A DNA stretch of 64,000 bases. Source: Litomosoides sigmodontis. Taxonomy: Eukaryota; Nematoda; Chromadorea; Rhabditida; Onchocercidae. A program made the translations under genes and the position numbers. The notes under the pieces were generated by a model. It ran no database searches and was not told the origin of the DNA. It worked only from the letters and a program-made list of their open reading frames with translations. Below, piece by piece: positions 63,727 through 64,000 of the stretch (position 1 is its first letter; every line of letters begins with the position of its first letter). Location: assembly GCA_963070105.1 (NCBI GenBank), contig OY718807.1, positions 1,989,001-2,053,000 on the forward strand. Reading direction: 5' to 3'.

Positions 63727-64000
63727 GAAAAAGAAAAACCGAAATGCAATCGAACAAATCGCTACGATGAGAGGGAGAGGGAGGGAGAGAGAGAGAGAGA
63801 GAGAGAAAGAATCAATTGCTTAAATCTTAAATGTCATAGCAAATTAGCATAAAACATTTGTGACGCTTACGGTTCCATGCTAGCTATCTTATCAATGTAT
63901 CAAGCAATGGTAATCCCTCCTACTCCTTATCATCCACTGATATCAGCTAGCAGAGGGATCAGCACGGAAAAAAATAGCAATACACGTCATATTTCATTCA

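Overview
The window looks like an AT-rich nuclear contig from a nematode, most likely a filarial or other spirurid worm. The support is intron-rich genes with nematode-type acceptors (TTTCAG, TTTTAG, TTACAG), introns of about 70 bp to 1.8 kb, a 62-residue ribosomal protein eL29, a Smad-like MH2 protein of the kind known from invertebrates, acceptor-like AGs just upstream of start codons as expected for trans-splicing, and long gene-free stretches full of (GA)n, (CA)n and AT-only tandem repeats. The species is inferred, not proven. There are no bacterial operons, CRISPR arrays, rRNA genes or recognisable transposons.

Layout. 1-16.4 kb: gene-free DNA with purine tracts, two AT-only satellites (9.5-10.3 kb and 11.7-12.3 kb), a 39-bp direct repeat, a perfect 25-bp hairpin and a diverged duplication at 15 kb. 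16.4-21.2 kb, minus strand: a gene of about ten exons encoding a Smad-like protein with an N-terminal MH2 domain, no visible MH1 domain and a long polar tail. 21.3-29 kb: gene-free. 29.1-46.0 kb, plus strand: one large gene of about 39 short exons for a coiled-coil protein of about 1,700 residues in the SOGA/MTCL family. Every exon phase chains from 30897 to the stop at 45979, and a Gln-rich first exon at 29071 fits in phase.

48.0-52.9 kb is a compact housekeeping cluster: rpl-29 (eL29) and thoc-7 (TREX/THO subunit 7) lie head to tail on the plus strand 321 bp apart. They converge on a minus-strand PRL-type (PTP4A) prenylated phosphatase gene. 53-58.8 kb is non-repetitive DNA with scattered ORF-like segments flanked by splice-like signals on both strands. 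I could not chain these into a gene, and some may be 5' UTR exons of the phosphatase gene. 58.8-64 kb is again gene-free, with microsatellites, a 26-bp minisatellite and a CpG-richer patch at 60 kb.

The genes span translation (eL29), mRNA export (THOC7), membrane phosphatase and Mg/CNNM biology (PRL), polarity and microtubule scaffolding (SOGA/MTCL) and Smad-like signalling (MH2 protein). They do not form one pathway. Most of the ORFs visible elsewhere come from simple repeats or the antisense strand of real exons. The exon models were built by eye from splice consensus plus phase bookkeeping.
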